DNA of 64,000 nucleotides. Source: Corallium rubrum (lineage: Eukaryota; Cnidaria; Anthozoa; Scleralcyonacea; Coralliidae). Below, one piece after another: positions 1 to 10,800 of the stretch (within the stretch, counting starts at the first letter, position 1; the number at the start of each line of letters is the position of its first letter). A program made the position numbers and the translations under genes. The DNA lies in assembly GCA_964035015.1 (NCBI GenBank), contig OZ036006.1, forward strand, positions 5,112,041-5,176,040, given 5' to 3'. The notes under the pieces were generated by a model that had not been told where the DNA came from, did no database searches, and was given only the letters and a program-made list of their open reading frames with translations.

Positions 1-44
1 AGTTAATAAATATCCCGTTGAATGGTTTGACCGATAATACAGCA

Positions 45-222
45 GCAACAGCAACAAGAGCAGCAGCAACAACAGCAGTAACAACAACAACAGCAGCAGC
101 AACAACAACAACAACATCATCATCAAAAACGTGAGCCACAACAACAACAATGATAGCAATATTAACATTAACAGTAGCTGCAACAACAACAGCAGCAATA
201 ACAACGACAACAAGTGTGAATT
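45..222. repeat. CAA/CAG-rich imperfect trinucleotide repeat
   Basis: Runs of CAA, CAG and AACAGC follow one another with small interruptions. The plus strand would read mostly Q/N/S and no credible gene surrounds it. I treat it as simple repeat in the region upstream of the EF-hand gene. Confidence 0.8.
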
Positions 223-299
223 TGAAAAAAAAGAATGTGATTTTGAAAAAAGCTAGAATGTGAATTTGAGGGGGAAAAGTGGGAATTTGAGAGAAAAAG

Positions 300-425
300 G
301 TGGTATTTTCAAAGTCTAATCACCCCTCCCTTCTCCACTCCTCGATCCCACCCCTTCTCCGCTCCTCCCACCCCTTCTCCACTCCCCCACCCCTTCTCCA
401 CTCCTCCCATCCCTCCTCCCCAGGA
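300..425. repeat. C/T-rich tandem repeat of about 20 bp
   Basis: A unit of the form CACCCCTTCTCCACTCCTCC recurs about five times with substitutions. It is a pyrimidine-rich minisatellite. The rest of 426-1160 shows no gene I can support; it holds a short (TTTTA)n run near 808-830 and AT-rich sequence that may include the EF-hand gene promoter. Confidence 0.65.
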
Positions 426-1160
426 GAGGGGGAGCGGTGGGAGCACCTCATGAAAGGCGATAATTGCACACTACACTAAATAAAGTACGTCGTATGCAAT
501 GTAATATGTCCGCTGGACAGCTAGTGCAGGCGCACAATTTCCTTCCCCCGCTTGACAACCAACATGGCGAAACCATTAGATCACATCTACCTAAACCAGA
601 TGACTAAAAAGTTACCTCTTAATAAGTAAACGTAACTCTGACCAAAACACTAATACTAACCCTAACGAATTACTCCAACTCAAATCCCAACCCTAAACGT
701 AAAATTATGAGTTTTGCAATAATCCCGAAATTTGACTATCCTGATTTAGACCGATGTGAAATAGTACTTTCGCCATTCCACATCGATCCAAACAACTGTA
801 AACCTTATTTTATTTTATTTTATTTTATTTAACTTTACCTTGACTAAATAAATAAATACAAGGATAGGAACACCGCAACAGCTGAGATTGATGCATCCTG
901 CATCCTTGCATGTTTTTCTACTGAATTTAGTTTGGGTCAGCGCTAAATAAGTTTGTTATCGTTTAATACATTAACTGATCGTTCACAGAAGCTATAAAGC
1001 GTATTATCTTCGCCTGGAAGTAGTTGCTTTTGCTTCGTTTTATAAAGATGATTAGATCACAAACCTAACTGAGCTTTTAGGCAAAGAAGTAATTCTCAAT
1101 TCTGGTGCGTATTCTTGAACATTTTTTATACTGGGGTTGTTGGTCGAGACTTTTAAAACA

Positions 1161-4100
1161 ATGCCTGTTAAACCAAAGAGAGGAAAGAAGAAGGAGAAAA
1201 GTAAGTCGATGGATGACTTGAGTGTAAATACAGAAAGCACAGCTGGACATGTTCTTGTTAAAAGAATGGCTTCAACTTCGTTAAGCTCTGATTCAAGAAG
1301 GAAACAGGAAGATGGCGATGAATGGGGTGTGGGATCTACCAAGAGGCATTCTAGTCCATGGCTTTCAAAGACAAGGGTATGTTGTGGTAGATAATGGAAG
1401 GGGAACTGGATAGGAAACTTACGAAACCGGAAACGATGTTTGCACAACTTGCTATGGTAATTACACACTTATAAGGGGCTAATGCACCTAATGGCTGGTC
1501 ACACATCTAAAATCAGACACTACTGACTTAAGTGATATTACACTATTGTTTAATTTCAGCAATGGTTGATCCTGACCATGTGGGATCACTCGTTAGGTGC
1601 ATTAGCTGCTTATAAGTGTATAATTACCATAGCAAGTTGTGCAAACATCGTTTCCGGTTTCGTAAGTTCCCTATCCAGTTCCCCTTCCATTATTTATGAT
1701 TCCACAGTACTGTCTGCAGATTGCCTGCATCCTGTCTTGAGATTGCCTGCATCCTGTCTTGAGATTGCCTGCATCCTGTCTGCAGATTGTCTGCACATTG
1801 TTTGCAGATTGCCTGCACACTGTCTGCAGATTGTCTGCAGATTGCCTGCATACTGTCTGCAGATTGACTGCATATTGTCTGCAGATTGACTGCACATTGT
1901 CTGCGGATTGACTGCACATTGTCTGCGGATTACCTGCATACTGTCTGCAGATTGACTGCACATTGTCTGCAGATTACCTGCATACTGTCTGCAGATTGAC
2001 TGCACATTGTCTGCAGATTACCTGCATACTGTCTGCAGATTGTCTGCAGATTGTCTGCAGATTACCTGCATACTGTCTGCAGATTGTCTGCAGATTACCT
2101 GCATACTGTCTGCAGATTGATTGCACATTGTCTGCAGATTGACTGCACATTGTCTGCAGATTGACTGCACATTGTCTGCAGATTGACTGCACATTGTCTG
2201 CAGATTGACTGCACATTGTCTGCAGATTGACTGCACATTGTCTGCAGATTGACTGCACATTGTCTGCGGATTGACTACACATTGTCTGCAGATTGACTGC
2301 ACATTGTCTGCGGATTGACTACACATTGTCTGCAGATTGACTGCACATTGTCTGCAGATTGACTGCACATTGTCTGCAGATTGACTGCACATTGTCTGCA
2401 GATTGACTGCACATTGTCTGCGGATTGACTACACATTGTCTGCAGATTGACTGCACATTGTCTGCGGATTGACTGCACATTGTCTGCAGATTGACTGCAC
2501 ATTGTCTGCAGATTGACTGCACATTGTCTGCAGATTGACTGCACATTGTCTGCAGATTGACTGCACATTGTCTGCAGATTGACTGCACATTGTCTGCAGA
2601 TTGACTGCACATTGTCTGCAGATTGACTGCTGCAGATTGACTGCACATTGTCTGCAGATTGACTGCACATTGTCTGCAGATTGACTGCACATTGTCTGCA
2701 GATTGACTGCACATTGTCTGCTGATTGACTGCACATTGTCTGCAGATTGACTGCACATTGTCTGCGGATTGACTGCACATTGTCTGCAGATTGACTGCAC
2801 ATTGTCTGCAGATTGACTGCACATTGTCTGCGGATTGACTGCACATTGTCTGCGGATTGACTGCACATTGTCTGCGGATTGACTGCACATTGTCTGCAGA
2901 TTACCTGCATACTGTCTGCAGATTGACTCCACATTGTCTGCAGATTGATTGCACATTGTCTGCAGATTACCTGCATACTGTCTGCAGATTGATTGCACAT
3001 TGTCTGCAGATTGATTGCACATTGTCTGCAGATTACCTGCATACTGTCTGCAGTTTGATTGCACATTGTCTGCAGATTACCTGCATACTGTCTGCAGTTT
3101 GATTGCACATTGCCTGCAGATTACAGGCTGCATACTGTCTGCAGTTTGATTGCACATTGTCTGCAGATTACAGGCTGCATACTGTCTGCAGTTTGATTGC
3201 ACATTGTCTGCAGATTACAGGCTGCATACTGTCTGCAGATTGACTCCACATTGTCTGCAGATTGATTGCACATTGTCTGCAGATTACCTGCATACTGTCT
3301 GCAGATTGATTGCACATTGTCTGCAGATTGATTGCACATTGTCTGCAGATTACCTGCATACTGTCTGCAGTTTGATTGCACATTGTCTGCAGATTACCTG
3401 CATACTGTCTGCAGTTTGATTGCACATTGCCTGCAGATTACAGGCTGCATACTGTCTGCAGTTTGATTGCACATTGTCTGCAGATTACAGGCTGCATACT
3501 GTCTGCAGTTTGATTGCACATTGTCTGCAGATTACAGGCTGCATACTGTCTGCAGTTTGATTGCAGGTTGACTGCAGATTACCTGCTCCTTGCCTGCAGG
3601 TTGCCTACACACTTTCTTGCGAGCAGAACTGGTTGTGAAGTGTTAACTATGCTTTTAAATTTTTGCATCTGTAGTTCTATGTTGAAGCTTTACTTGATCC
3701 TGAAGACAAGAATTTTGGTCGTTTCATGAATGGTGAAGTTAGTGATAGTGTTTTTGAATACTTGACGCTTGGAGAAGTGAAAGATTTGAAATTGATTTTT
3801 GATGCATTTGACACAGGCTGCACTGGGTAAGAACATGATTAAAGCTCACTTCATGACTGTATAATGGAATATTTACTTAGATTTATTGAAAGATTTTCTT
3901 TTTTTTTGTTCTGTATACTGTAACTATATATATATATATATACTGTATTTACTTGTTTAAGCGCCACGGTGTTCTTTAAATTTTTAGTGTTTCAGATGTG
4001 GTGCTTATTTGAGGGCGGTGCTTATTTGAAGGCGGCGCTCTTTAAAAATTGTTTTATTTGTAAACGATAACAAGAAATCTTATCAACAAAATAAACAATT

Positions 4101-6541
4101 GTTTCAGATGTTATCTTGTCATTCACATTGAAATATACTCACTTTGAACATATAAACACTGTAATACAGGACAATAAATTTCCGAGGCTGTAGTTGCTTT
4201 TTAGTTTGGCTTCTCGAACAATTCTGTCTGATGGTGCTTCGATTAAGCACCGCATTGTTGTGAATAAGGTACATGTAGATAGATAGATAGATGGTTTATT
4301 GAAAAGACATTGCAGCAGGTAGACTGAATTACATCATATCTTACACTTTAAAATATATACAATGTTATAATAATAATAGTAAACAATTATAAAACAGTTG
4401 TAACAAGTGTTAAAAATCTAGACCTTGGTTGCATTAGATATTATAAAACTATCTTTAAATCTATTAGTGCGAAAATTTAAACTAAAGGTGCGATTCTTCC
4501 TTAACACTCTGGCATTGTTCCTTGGTGGCAAACTGTATATATTATTATTATTGATTGCTGACTTTCCAGATCAATTGATGTTAGTGACTTCCGAAGAGTC
4601 CTGAAGGCCCTTGGATTTAAGACTTCTGAGGAATCAGTCAAAAAAATGATGGGTATTAAATGTTATGGAATCATTATCTGGAGTCTGTGATCTCCAGACT
4701 TTTTGTTAATTTTATATTGCTTCAATTTCTAATTGTAATTGTTAATTCTGTTTGCCTTTTACAGGGAGCCTGGACTTTGACGATACTGGGTAAGACTTAC
4801 AATATCTTACAGGCAGCATAAAGATTTTATTTATTTTTTTTAACAGCTTTATTTTGGCAATAAATAAATTTATATTCACATACATACATTTGTACAGAGA
4901 AGAAGTAGACAGGCTAATTATACATGTATAAAAATTAAAATTGAAAGTTGACTGATAGGAAGTGACATAAAAACGAAGTATAAATAGAATATGCCAAAAT
5001 CTGGTAAAGCACAAACGGATCCCATGCAAGGTACTCACCATCTAATCTTAAATCTAGTTTTAAAACGGAGAAACAAGGAAAGTAGACAAATAATATAATA
5101 GAATGGGAGTAGGAAGATTAAAAGTAAAACAGAAAAAAGAATAAATAAAAAAACACCAAAAAAACAACAAAAAAGTTAAAAAGAATAAATAAAAAAAAAA
5201 ACCCAAAAAAACCCCAACATTAGTTAGGCCATTGGTGCCAATTAATAGTAGGCTGTCTGAGGGTTTTTCTTGTGACAAATAGAATCATGAAATGCTAAGC
5301 ATTGGACAGAGTAGAATATTATTAAAAGGAGCTGTTTTTTGGTCAACTCAGGCAGGACTGACTGGGTTAAATTTAAATAATATAAAGTACAGTATTCTTT
5401 CAATATACTGTACATGCAACCTCAAATCTGAATAGCAATTAAAACAATTTTTTTTTGCTAGGAGAATGGAGTTCAATGAATTTTTGGAATTTGTGATTTC
5501 AAAGCAAGGAAATGACAGAGATATACATTCAGAGATCATGAAAGTAAGATTTATTGCTGAGCCAATATAAAATTTATATAATATTTATAGCAGTACTATT
5601 AATTGAATAAATTATTGTACGAATCCAATGTTTATCTTGCATTGATATTCATTATTATGATGCTGTTAGCTAAATTAGCTTCCTCTTCTCTTTAGGGTTT
5701 CAAATTAATTGATAGTGGTAAGTAAAATAATGTTATAAGCTGTGAGATTTTTATGATTATTTCTTTTATCTTTTAAAGTGCAAATGAAATGAAAATTAAG
5801 TCAGTCTTATTTGAAAGAACACTTAAAATGATAGAGTAACATCTTTTGCAGTTTTTCGTTTCCTTGCTTCATTCTAAAGACATTTCAGTTTGTTCGATAT
5901 GCAAATTAAACATTTTGAAATCATGACGTGCATAATGAGTAATCGAAAAAAGTTATATAGCTTTGGTATTATCAAACCAAATTAATTCAAAGGAAGCATG
6001 TGGGTGTGTTTTGCCCAGAACACTAAACATGTAGGTTTTCGAGGTACTGTAGTTATATTTGACAATATCAAAGATATATAACTTTTTTCGATAACTCATT
6101 ATGCACGTCATGATGTCAAAATGTTTAATTTGCATGTCAAACAAACTGAAATATCTCAAGAATGAAGCAAGGAAACAAAAAACTGCAAAAGATGTTACTC
6201 TATCATTTTAAGTGTTCTTTCAAATAAGACTGACTTAAGTTTCACTTCATTTGCACTCATTTGCCTGTGAGCAGGCTTTCTGGGAGGCGAGAGCCTGTGA
6301 ACAGGCTGAGAGCCTGCAAGCAGGCAAAGATGTTCTTAGTCATTACTTTGTTGTCTTTAATTTACCAGACAATACTGGGAAAATCTCGTTGGATAATTTG
6401 CGTTCAGTGTGTCGGAGAAATGGCATTCAACTCACAGACCAAGAATTGAGAGATATGATCCAAGAGGCAGACAAAGACGGTGACAGTGAAGTGAGTCCGT
6501 CTGAATTCATAGAAATCATGATCAAGACAAACCTATTTTAG
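1161..6541 (+). CDS. Centrin/caltractin-like EF-hand protein, 7 exons, 250 aa
   Basis: Exons: 1161-1376, 3675-3826, 4570-4652, 4765-4789, 5462-5543, 5696-5717, 6369-6541. All introns are GT-AG, phases agree, and the sum is 753 nt. The first ~70 residues are basic and serine-rich (starts MPVKPKRGKKKEK). Residues ~102-250 carry four EF-hands with loops at 118-129, 154-165, 192-203 and 228-239. The centrin signature is clear: LTLGEVKDLKLIFDAFD, then RRVLKALGF, then an ending IEIMIKTNLF that parallels the centrin C-terminus. Loops 2 and 4 keep acidic residues at positions 1, 3 and 12. Loop 1 (Gly at 3) and loop 3 (Asn at 12) look degenerate, so perhaps only two sites bind calcium. Centrins act at centrioles, basal bodies and in contractile fibres; this divergent member with a long N-terminal tail is probably cytoskeletal or ciliary. 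The ATG at 1161 was chosen because it precedes the basic tail; only a TTG lies upstream in frame. Intron 1 is almost filled by a 22-bp satellite. It ends 1.3 kb from, and convergent with, OTUD3. Confidence 0.9.
1717..3600. repeat. 22-bp satellite in intron 1 of the EF-hand gene
   Basis: The unit is a dimer of two related 11-mers, CTGCAGATTGA and CTGCACATTGT, repeated for about 1.85 kb (roughly 80 copies). Variants include CTGCGGATTGA, GATTACCTGCATACTGT, and a block from about 3110 with an extra AGG (GATTACAGGCTGC). Because 22 is not a multiple of 3, long stop-poor reading frames (Cys/Gln/Ser-rich) appear in several frames; these are not genes. Confidence 0.95.
4263..4545 (-). mobile_element. 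3' end of a non-LTR retrotransposon (LINE)
   Basis: Read on the minus strand from about 4538, the sequence encodes LPPRNNARVLRKNRTF followed by LNFRTNRFKDSFI and a stop near 4433. This resembles the C-terminal tail of L2/CR1-like reverse transcriptases. An AT-rich 3' UTR and a GATA-repeat tail follow at 4274-4290. It is 5'-truncated and sits in intron 2 of the EF-hand gene. Confidence 0.6.
4830..5290 (-). other. AT-rich intronic insertion, possibly a retroposon 3' region
   Basis: This lies within intron 4 of the EF-hand gene. Read on the minus strand it ends in a TTTATTGCC-like, A/T-rich tail and contains a long A-rich block at 5130-5215. No protein family is recognisable. I see nothing else coding in the intron. 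Confidence 0.25.
5775..6257. mobile_element. Foldback/MITE element, family A copy 1
   Basis: The two halves are near-perfect inverted repeats about 200 bp long: GAAAATTAAGTCAGTCTTAT on the left returns inverted as ATAAGACTGACTTAAGTTTC on the right. The shared core TTTGAAAGAACNCTTAAAAT recurs in four other elements of this window (31682, 45225, 47217, 48077). It lies in the last intron of the EF-hand gene, about 110 bp before exon 7. Confidence 0.85.
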
Positions 6542-6676
6542 TATGCTGTAGATATGTGTCAATTTTTGCTGTAAGTTTGAAATATTTTTTTTGCTGAGGT
6601 CTCAGAACAAGACTCAAACCAGCAACCTTCTGAACATGGCCACCAAGAGGGGTGGGTTAGGGTGCAAACTTGTTGC

Positions 6677-7105
6677 CCTGGGCCAGTGGCGTGGTGGCAG
6701 GGGGGGGCTGCCCCCCCCAGCTGGGGTTGCAGAAGGGGCACCAAAACTAGCAAGGGTGCCAAAACTTTGTATAGCTAGGTCTTCAATGGTGGGAATTATA
6801 AAGATCTGAAATCTTTTGTGTTTTCTATGAAGTTTTATAATCTTCAGAATTCTGTAAAATCTCACTCCAAAATGCAGGAAAAGGCATATCAGAGACTCTA
6901 GTTTTCAAAATTTTCTGGGGGAGCATGCCCCTGGACCCCCCTAGATGTTTGCCGCTACTTTGGCGCTCACCTCGCCTTTGAGAGGACCCGTTGTTTATTT
7001 TAATATATATTGCTATTTGATTTATTTAGGGGGGGGGGGGGGGTGTGCCAAAGCTAATCTGGCCACCCCAGCCTGAAACTTGCTACCATGCCACTGCCCT
7101 GGGCA
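6677..7105. mobile_element. TIR element with G-tract
   Basis: The ends CCCTGGGCCAGTGGCGTGGT and TGCCACTGCCCTGGGC are inverted copies. It contains poly-G/poly-C tracts (6699-6718, 7030-7042). An internal TTCAGAATTCTGTAAAAT segment is related to 18640-18670, marking a dispersed family. It lies between the convergent EF-hand and OTUD3 genes. Confidence 0.65.
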
Positions 7106-7301
7106 ACACATGGACACAACCTTATGACATCATCAGGCCCCCAAAATCGACCCATGTGACATCAGGGGCCCCCAAATCAACCCATGTGATGTCATTGTAG
7201 GCCCCAAATCAATAAGTTGCCCCAGGTGGCAAGGCCCCACAATTTCTCGTGGTGGCCATGCTTCTGATACTCTAACTAATCCAGATGCTCTAACCAATAG
7301 G

Positions 7302-7537
7302 CGAGTTTCAGGGTGTTGCGCACACATCATTTTTCAAAAAAACTGTCAAGCTCCCCTCAAAGTAAACATACTGTTTAAAATAAACAAAGTATAGATACAG
7401 TTTCTGGATGTTTAACACTGTTATTCTGCTGTTGTTGACTTGCTAGCAAGTCTGTTTGCCATTGCTTACTTTGTGCAGAGCCCGCCAATTTCTTTGCAAA
7501 ACGATGCGCGCGCAACACCCTGAAACTCGCCTATTGA
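7302..7537. mobile_element. MITE with GGGTGTTGCG ends, copy 1
   Basis: The left end TAGGCGAGTTTCAGGGTGTT reappears inverted at the right end (AACACCCTGAAACTCGCCTA). A second copy with the same interior (including the CAGTTTCTGGAT and TGCTGTTGTTG segments) lies at 41275-41523. Confidence 0.85.
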
Positions 7538-7849
7538 ACAACTAAAACTGCTAAACAGATTTTCCCTTTTTCATCAGGCATTTAAATTGAGAAAAAAAGG
7601 CTAGTCTCTCATGCCTGAGTATTGAATAAAATTTAGGCAGGAATGATTTGGAAGGTAGTCACACTGCAGTGCACTGTTGGCTAGCTTCTAAGAAAGTCCT
7701 TAATTTTAATAATGTACATAGTTTAGAAAATGTATATAAATAAATTTTGTACAAATTATACCATACTAGCCTAGACCGCGGATGACTAAACCCCAAGGTT
7801 TAATCATCTGCAGTGCCAGCTACACCATATTGGCTATATAGTTATTATC

Positions 7850-10800
7850 TCAGATTTCAAGAGCCTCAAGGTCTCCCATTATTGGCAAAGTTTGGTTGGT
7901 TTGATGATTTTCCAAATTCTGTGGTTCTTGTTTTTTTCGAGCCTCCTCTCGCCGCTCTTCCATCCGTCTTGTTTTCTTCTCTTGTTTTGCAAGCTGTTTT
8001 CTTTTACTGTTACTCACATGGGAATTCTTAAACATTTGATGAAAAGAAATAAAGTCCATGCACAGTTTAATTAAAAGTATTATATTATATTATATATACA
8101 CCTGATGGGAGTATCTTTAAGAGAGAAGGAGGAACGAAGATATCAGAGCAGAAGCTAGAGTGGTGTCGATAGCGGAGAAAGTGAGAGAGGCTCGCCTGAG
8201 ATGGTATGGCCACATACTCAGCATGAAGGTAGACAACCTGGTCAGAGTGGCACTGGAAAAACAGGTGGAGGGAAAGAGATCGAGAGGGAGACAGAGAATT
8301 AGATGGAGAGATGGAGTGGAAAGAGACATGAGACAGTTGGGCTTGGAGAAGGAAGATGCAGAAGGCAGAAGACGTTGGTGACAACATATAAGAGCTGCTG
8401 ACCCCACTAGGGATTAAGGCACTGAGAGAAGAAGAAGAAGAAGACAGCATTTTATTAACATACAGTACTTACACAGTCCTTGCAAAACATACATGTACAG
8501 TACAGTACCTGTTGCCTAACTTTGGGTCTTGCTCCATGGTAGGGTTTTGATGGTTGTTGCGATTTCTTTAATGGCATTGCAGAATTATCTGTCACTGTAC
8601 TTGAAGTTTCAGTCTCTTGTGTTTCCACATGTCCAACATTGGATTCATCTTGATGTTGTTCAGCATCTATTTTATCAGTGCTTTCAATATTATTATCTAC
8701 ACTCAGGTTTGCAAGAGAACCCTTGTCCACTTTTGGCTCTGAAAAAGATACAGTACACAGTTTGCCCCTTGTATCCCAACCCTCTTTCTCCAACCCTCCA
8801 AAAAGAAAAGCTGATTATTTTGTAGGCTAATGTATGGTCTTCTAAGTATAATTTACTGAGAACCAAAGCACATGCCAATGTCACCTGCATATAGTAGCCT
8901 ACCCATGCATGTGTACCAATAAATGAGAGACGGGGAGCAAGTCTACCTATATTCTGAAGTGAATTTGAATTAACCCATTCCTGCCTATGCAGTCAAAAAA
9001 TGGTCCCTTTATTGTTTTACTATGTCTAGTGTGATGATATTTGAAAGAGAGAACCCTCAGACATCCTAGGCAGCAATGGGTTACATATACATGTAAACCA
9101 GTTAAATACCATGAATGTAGGCTCTTATCCACATTAGCTAGATACAGTACAATTCACCATCTACACACCTGTATCTGGATTAGAGCCTGACTTCACATAT
9201 CCTTGGTATCAACTCTCATGTTTCAAAACCAAACCTTTTGTAAATTCTATGTTTACCTTCAATATTCATAAAAGACTGCAACTGCAAAATGTAACTGATT
9301 GTGCCATCTAGGTCATTATTAGTTTCCCTCAGGGTTTCCCAAATCAATTGAGTGTCCTATAAAATAAATATATACGATGGCCAGTGTTACTTGAAAACTC
9401 ATGCAAATATGTCTCCCCTAATTACATGTTAGATAAGTGGGCTGAGAATGTATAGCATGTTCTAGGGATTTTTGGTGAAGGAAAATTCGAATGTAGAATA
9501 AATGTATATATATACATTTTAAGACCAAACCGGGACCAGTTGTGAAAAATGCAACTACACAGGCCTTCCGGCAGGAATTGAACCCACGACCTTGTGATTC
9601 TAGTGCAATGCTCTGACCACTGAGCTACGGAGGCCATTGCTGAGAGCTTGATCGCGAGTTCTGTATACATTAAGGTGGTAATGCCAGGAGAGAATTGGGT
9701 TTATTAGAAGTAATATTGGGCATTTCACTTGATTACATAGCATGTTCTAGGGATTTTTGGTGACGGAAAATTCGAGTGTAGAATATAATACATTTTAAGA
9801 CCAAACCAGGACCAGTTGCGAAAAATGCAACTACACAGGCCTTCCGACAGGAATTGAACCCACGACCTTGCAATTCTAGTGCAATGCTCTGACCACTGAG
9901 CCATGGAGGCCATTGCCGAGAGCTTGATCGCGAGTTCTGTATACATTAATGTATACAGAACTTGCGATCAATGGCTCAGTGGTCAGAGCATTGCACTAGA
10001 ATCGCAAGGTCATGGGTTCAATTCCTGCTGGAAGGCCTGTGTAGTTGCATTTTTCGCAACTGGTCCCGGTTTGGCCTTAAAATGTATATTAATTCTACAC
10101 TCGAATTTTCCTTCACCAAAAATCCCTAGAACATGCTATATATGTAATCGAGTGAAATGCCCAATATTACTTCTGAGAATGTATAGGCCTACTATTCTGG
10201 TCCTATGAGCCTAGCTACAGTACCAGTGACCACACTCAGTGGTGGATTATCAGTTTCGGGCTGTAGGCTAAATAAAATTCACGGGCCTTTATGATGATAT
10301 TTATTTTCCGGAAATGTTTTTTTAATTTACAGTCTCGGAAATGCCATTTCCTGCATTCTGAGGCAGTGTACAATACAGCCCTGATATTCATATAACAACT
10401 AATCTTAATGAAAAATCCATTCTCTGGAAATTACGGGCCTCTTGCAAGCCCAGGCCTGTAGGCTTTGGTCTACTGGATAATCCACCACTGACCACACTAA
10501 CCTCACAGCCAGTTGCAGCTTGAATGATTGCAATGTTGCTTGATTCATCAGGCAAACCAGCCCCTTCGCAATATAAAACTTCTGTGTCATTCAACTCAGA
10601 TTTATTGTTTGAATATTTGCCTTTAGTTTCACGAGGAACAGGTTTTTCTTTTACCTAGTTTGAGATAGAAAAATGGAATAAAAATCAGACTTGTGGTTCA
10701 AGGGTGGAAGTAATGCTTTCTTTTAGAATTTCTAAATTTGTTTGAAATGCTGGAAAACCTTGTACCTTGTGCTCATTGTTAAATAACCAAGCTGGTCCAT

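Noticed and set aside
2275..3108. 277-codon minus-strand reading frame, Cys/Gln-rich
   Set aside because: It is the translation of the 22-bp satellite and has no non-repeat portion or gene signals.
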